In this document: one piece after another, positions 37,704-40,266 of the stretch | How the letters are laid out: the number at the start of each line of letters is the position of its first letter | Position numbering within the stretch: position 1 is the first letter of the stretch | NCBI RefSeq assembly: GCF_019689535.1 | Contig: NZ_JADGHH010000005.1 | Coordinates: forward strand, 1 to 40,266 | Length of the DNA stretch: 40,266 nucleotides | Origin: Pigmentiphaga sp. | GTDB lineage: Bacteria; Pseudomonadota; Gammaproteobacteria; Burkholderiales; Burkholderiaceae_B | Direction: 5' to 3' | Made by a program: the position numbers and the translations under genes | The notes under the pieces: model-generated | The model's database searches: none | What the model was told of the DNA's origin: nothing | What the model saw: only the letters and a program-made list of their open reading frames with translations

Positions 37704-38351
37704 ATGACGGACGCAAGACTACGAACAAGCGTCTACGTCGATGCGTTCAACCTCTACTACGGCACGATGAAAGGCCGCGGCCCTGGCTACAAATGGTTGG
37801 ACCTTGAACTTCTTTGCCGACGCTACCTTCCCCGCAACGACATCACCGCCATCAAGTATTTCACGGCCCTTGTATCGGCGCGTCCCAACGATCCTCAACA
37901 ACCCGCTCGCCAGCAGGCTTACCTCCGAGCATTGGCAACGCTTCCAACCGTCCAGGTCACTTACGGGCATTATCTTTCGCACGCAGTCATGGCTCGCCTC
38001 GCCAATCCGCAGCGAGGCGCGAATCCCTGGGTAAGAGTCCTCAGAACTGAAGAGAAGGGCTCGGACGTCAACCTGGCGAGTCACCTGCTGCACGATGCCC
38101 ATCTGGATCGGTATGACGTCGCCGTTGTCATCTCAAACGACTCCGACCTCGTTGAACCGATCAAGTTGGTGCGGGCAGAGCCGGGTAAGCGCGTTGGCAT
38201 CCTGAATCCCCAGAAGTACCCAAGCGTTCACCTTCGTGATCATTGCGACTTTCTCAAGCAAATTCGTCCCGGCGTGGTGCAAGCAAGCCAGTTGCCGGAG
38301 ATAGTCACTGACAACAATGGGGCGCACATCCAGAAGCCTGCTACCTGGTGA
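37704..38351 (+). CDS. NYN domain (PIN-like nuclease) protein
   Basis: SVYVDAFNLYYG, EEKGSDVNLASHLLHDAHLDRYDVAVVISNDSDLVEPIKLVRAEPGKRVGIL: NYN-type acidic residues preserved; lower GC than flanks. Alternative GTG start at 37698. Confidence 0.9.
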   Translation: MTDARLRTSVYVDAFNLYYGTMKGRGPGYKWLDLELLCRRYLPRNDITAIKYFTALVSARPNDPQQPARQQAYLRALATLPTVQVTYGHYLSHAVMARLANPQRGANPWVRVLRTEEKGSDVNLASHLLHDAHLDRYDVAVVISNDSDLVEPIKLVRAEPGKRVGILNPQKYPSVHLRDHCDFLKQIRPGVVQASQLPEIVTDNNGAHIQKPATW

Positions 38352-38580
38352 CCAAGAGGCCAGGATGCCCCTGAACCCGACACACGACGACCGGCTTCGG
38401 CACGCACGCTGCAAGTTTTCATGGCGGCCTGTTCACGCCGGCGTGGGTTTCGCCATCAAGAGCCTGGCCGCATCGCGCCACGCCTGTCGCGATACCGCTA
38501 GTCCATCCTTCAGCGTCGCGTTCTTCGGTACGCCGAGGGTCAAATGATCCTAGTCGCCCTTTGGCCATGCGGGGTTTGCA

Positions 38581-38648
38581 GGGATACTGCAGGCATTTCA
38601 CCGCACCATCGCCATGACTCTCGCCGTCCTCGCCAGTTGCGCACTCAC
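38581..38648 (+). repeat. Right direct repeat: comM 5' region copy B (continues into intact comM)
   Basis: 66/68 identity to 37423-37490, offset 1158 bp. Confidence 0.95.
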
Positions 38649-40152
38649 AGGCATCGACGCACCGCCGGTCCGCGTCGAGGTCCATCTCGCGCCCGGGCTG
38701 CCTTCGTTCACCATGGTCGGCCTGGCCGATACCGAAGTCCGGGAAAGCCGGGAACGCGTGCGGGCGGCGCTGCTTAGTTCGGGCTATGAGTTCCCGGCGG
38801 GCCGGGTCACGGTCAATCTCGCTCCCGCCGACCTGCCCAAGGAGTCTGGTCGTTTCGATCTGCCGATCGCAATAGGCGTGTTGCTCGCCTCCGGCCAGAT
38901 CGCCATGCCGGCGCTGGCGCGCCGCAAGAGCGGCAACGGCATGCCACCGCTTGCGCGTTGGGTGCTGGCGGGCGAACTCTCGCTCAGCGGGGCCTTGGTT
39001 CCCGTCGCTGGGGCATTGGCCATCGCGTTGTCTGTATCGCGCCGCCAGCCGGGCGCCGAGCTCATGCTTCCCGCCGCAAGCGCGCGCCTGGCGGCACGCG
39101 TGCCCGGATTGAACATCTACGGCGCCGCCACGCTGCAAGATGTCGTCGCGCAACTGGAGGAAAAAGCCGACCTGAAAGTCGCCGCGACCCCGGATGACGC
39201 GCCCGTCCCGGCACCGCTCTGCTTGTCTGACGTGCGCGGGCAATACAGCGCCCGCCGGGCACTGGAAGTGGCCGCGGGGGGCGGACACAACTTGCTGATG
39301 CTGGGCCCGCCCGGCTCGGGCAAGAGCATGCTCGCCCAGCGCCTCCCTGGGCTGCTTCCGCCGCTGCGCGATGACGAAGCGCTCGAAGCCGCGGCCATCG
39401 CCAGCCTGAGGACGGGGCCGCCCCCGCCTTTCGGGCAGCGGCCTTTCCGCGCCCCGCATCACTCCATCTCGGCGCCCGCGCTGGTAGGCGGCGGAACGCG
39501 GCCGCGGCCGGGCGAAATCACGTTCGCGCACCTGGGCGTTCTTTTCCTGGACGAACTGCCCGAGTTCGGCCGGCACGTGCTCGAGACCCTGCGCGAGCCC
39601 TTGGAAACCGGGCGGGTTTCCATCGCGCGCACGCTGCATCGCACCGACTACCCCGCCCGCTTCCAGCTGGTTGCCGCCATGAACCCGTGCCGCTGCGGAT
39701 GGTACGGCAGCAACCTGCGCGCCTGCCGTTGCACGCCTGACCAGGTCGCCGCCTACCGCGCACGCCTCTCCGGCCCCTTGCTCGACCGCATCGACCTGCA
39801 AGTGGAAGTCCCCGCCCCCGCCGACGATTGGGCCGACCTGCCGCCGGGAGAACCATCCGAGGCCGTGCGGCGGCGCGTCCAAGCCGCGCTCGACATCCAG
39901 TACCGGCGCCAAGGCTGCACCAATGCCGCCCTGGCGCCGGGGCAGGTGGAAACGCATTGCCGTCCCGATCGAGCCGCAAGCACCTTATGGAAACAGGCGA
40001 TGAAACAGTTCGCCTGGTCGGCACGCACGGCGCACCGCGTATTGAAGGTCGCGCGCACGCTGGCCGACCTCGCCGGCTCGACGGCGATCGAGAGCGCGCA
40101 CATGGCCGAGGCAGTGCAATTCCGGCGCCCCTTGCAGGAGCTGCAAGGGTAA
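38614..40152 (+). CDS. comM: ComM/YifB family Mg-chelatase-like AAA+ ATPase
   Basis: APPVRVEVHLAPGLPSFTMVGLADTEVRESRERVRAAL, NLAPADLPKESGRFDLPIAIGVL, GPPGSGKSMLA, HHSISAPALVGGG, LFLDELPEF, AAMNPCRCGWYG. Confidence 0.97.
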   Translation: MTLAVLASCALTGIDAPPVRVEVHLAPGLPSFTMVGLADTEVRESRERVRAALLSSGYEFPAGRVTVNLAPADLPKESGRFDLPIAIGVLLASGQIAMPALARRKSGNGMPPLARWVLAGELSLSGALVPVAGALAIALSVSRRQPGAELMLPAASARLAARVPGLNIYGAATLQDVVAQLEEKADLKVAATPDDAPVPAPLCLSDVRGQYSARRALEVAAGGGHNLLMLGPPGSGKSMLAQRLPGLLPPLRDDEALEAAAIASLRTGPPPPFGQRPFRAPHHSISAPALVGGGTRPRPGEITFAHLGVLFLDELPEFGRHVLETLREPLETGRVSIARTLHRTDYPARFQLVAAMNPCRCGWYGSNLRACRCTPDQVAAYRARLSGPLLDRIDLQVEVPAPADDWADLPPGEPSEAVRRRVQAALDIQYRRQGCTNAALAPGQVETHCRPDRAASTLWKQAMKQFAWSARTAHRVLKVARTLADLAGSTAIESAHMAEAVQFRRPLQELQG

Positions 40153-40266
40153 GTGGTGCCAGGCGGTCCGCTGCAAGTGCGCTCGCAAGGCCGCCACTGA
40201 GCCGGAACGGCAGGCGCTGCACCTAACGCAATCGCTCGGGATCCAGGTGCGCAGGCGCCTTCCGAT

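Noticed and set aside
37423-38648. Insertion as a conventional IS or composite transposon
   Set aside because: No transposase ORF, no terminal inverted repeats noticed, and the direct repeat is far too long and partly diverged for a transposition target duplication.
38419-39957. 512-aa minus-strand ORF antisense to comM
   Set aside because: Shadow ORF of a high-GC gene; composition (R/G/A/H-rich low complexity) and no family motifs, whereas the plus strand is clear ComM.
1-40266. tRNA, rRNA or CRISPR loci elsewhere in the window
   Set aside because: None recognised on reading; intergenic gaps are short and lack such signatures. A tRNAscan/Infernal run would be needed to exclude them formally.

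Overview
GC-rich chromosomal window, most like a betaproteobacterium (Burkholderiales/Alcaligenaceae-like; inferred from gene content, not verified). About 37 kb is a mosaic of catabolic operons: three FAH-family hydrolases, two gentisate-dioxygenase-like cupins, a LivFGMHJ-type ABC importer, nitrilase, maleate isomerase-like protein, MaoC/acyl-CoA ligase/SDR genes, TauD/TfdA dioxygenase, FMN alpha-hydroxyacid dehydrogenase, a luciferase-like monooxygenase with a flavin reductase, a LigAB-type extradiol dioxygenase, an orphan Rieske oxygenase, a tannase-family lipoprotein, four Bug/TctC-type binding proteins and several regulators. The most unusual locus is at the right end (about 37423-38648). 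A ~1.16 kb lower-GC segment separates a 12-codon stub of comM from an intact comM, and is flanked by 68-bp direct repeats (66/68 identical) covering the comM translation start. The segment holds a compact run of five hairpins (four capped by tetraloops: UUCG, GCAA, UUCG, GCAU) directly abutting an NYN/PIN-like nuclease gene, with no recognisable transposase or integrase. It looks like a small mobile cassette (structured RNA plus NYN protein) that restores its comM target. Novelty and mobility are inferences that need database and experimental checks.
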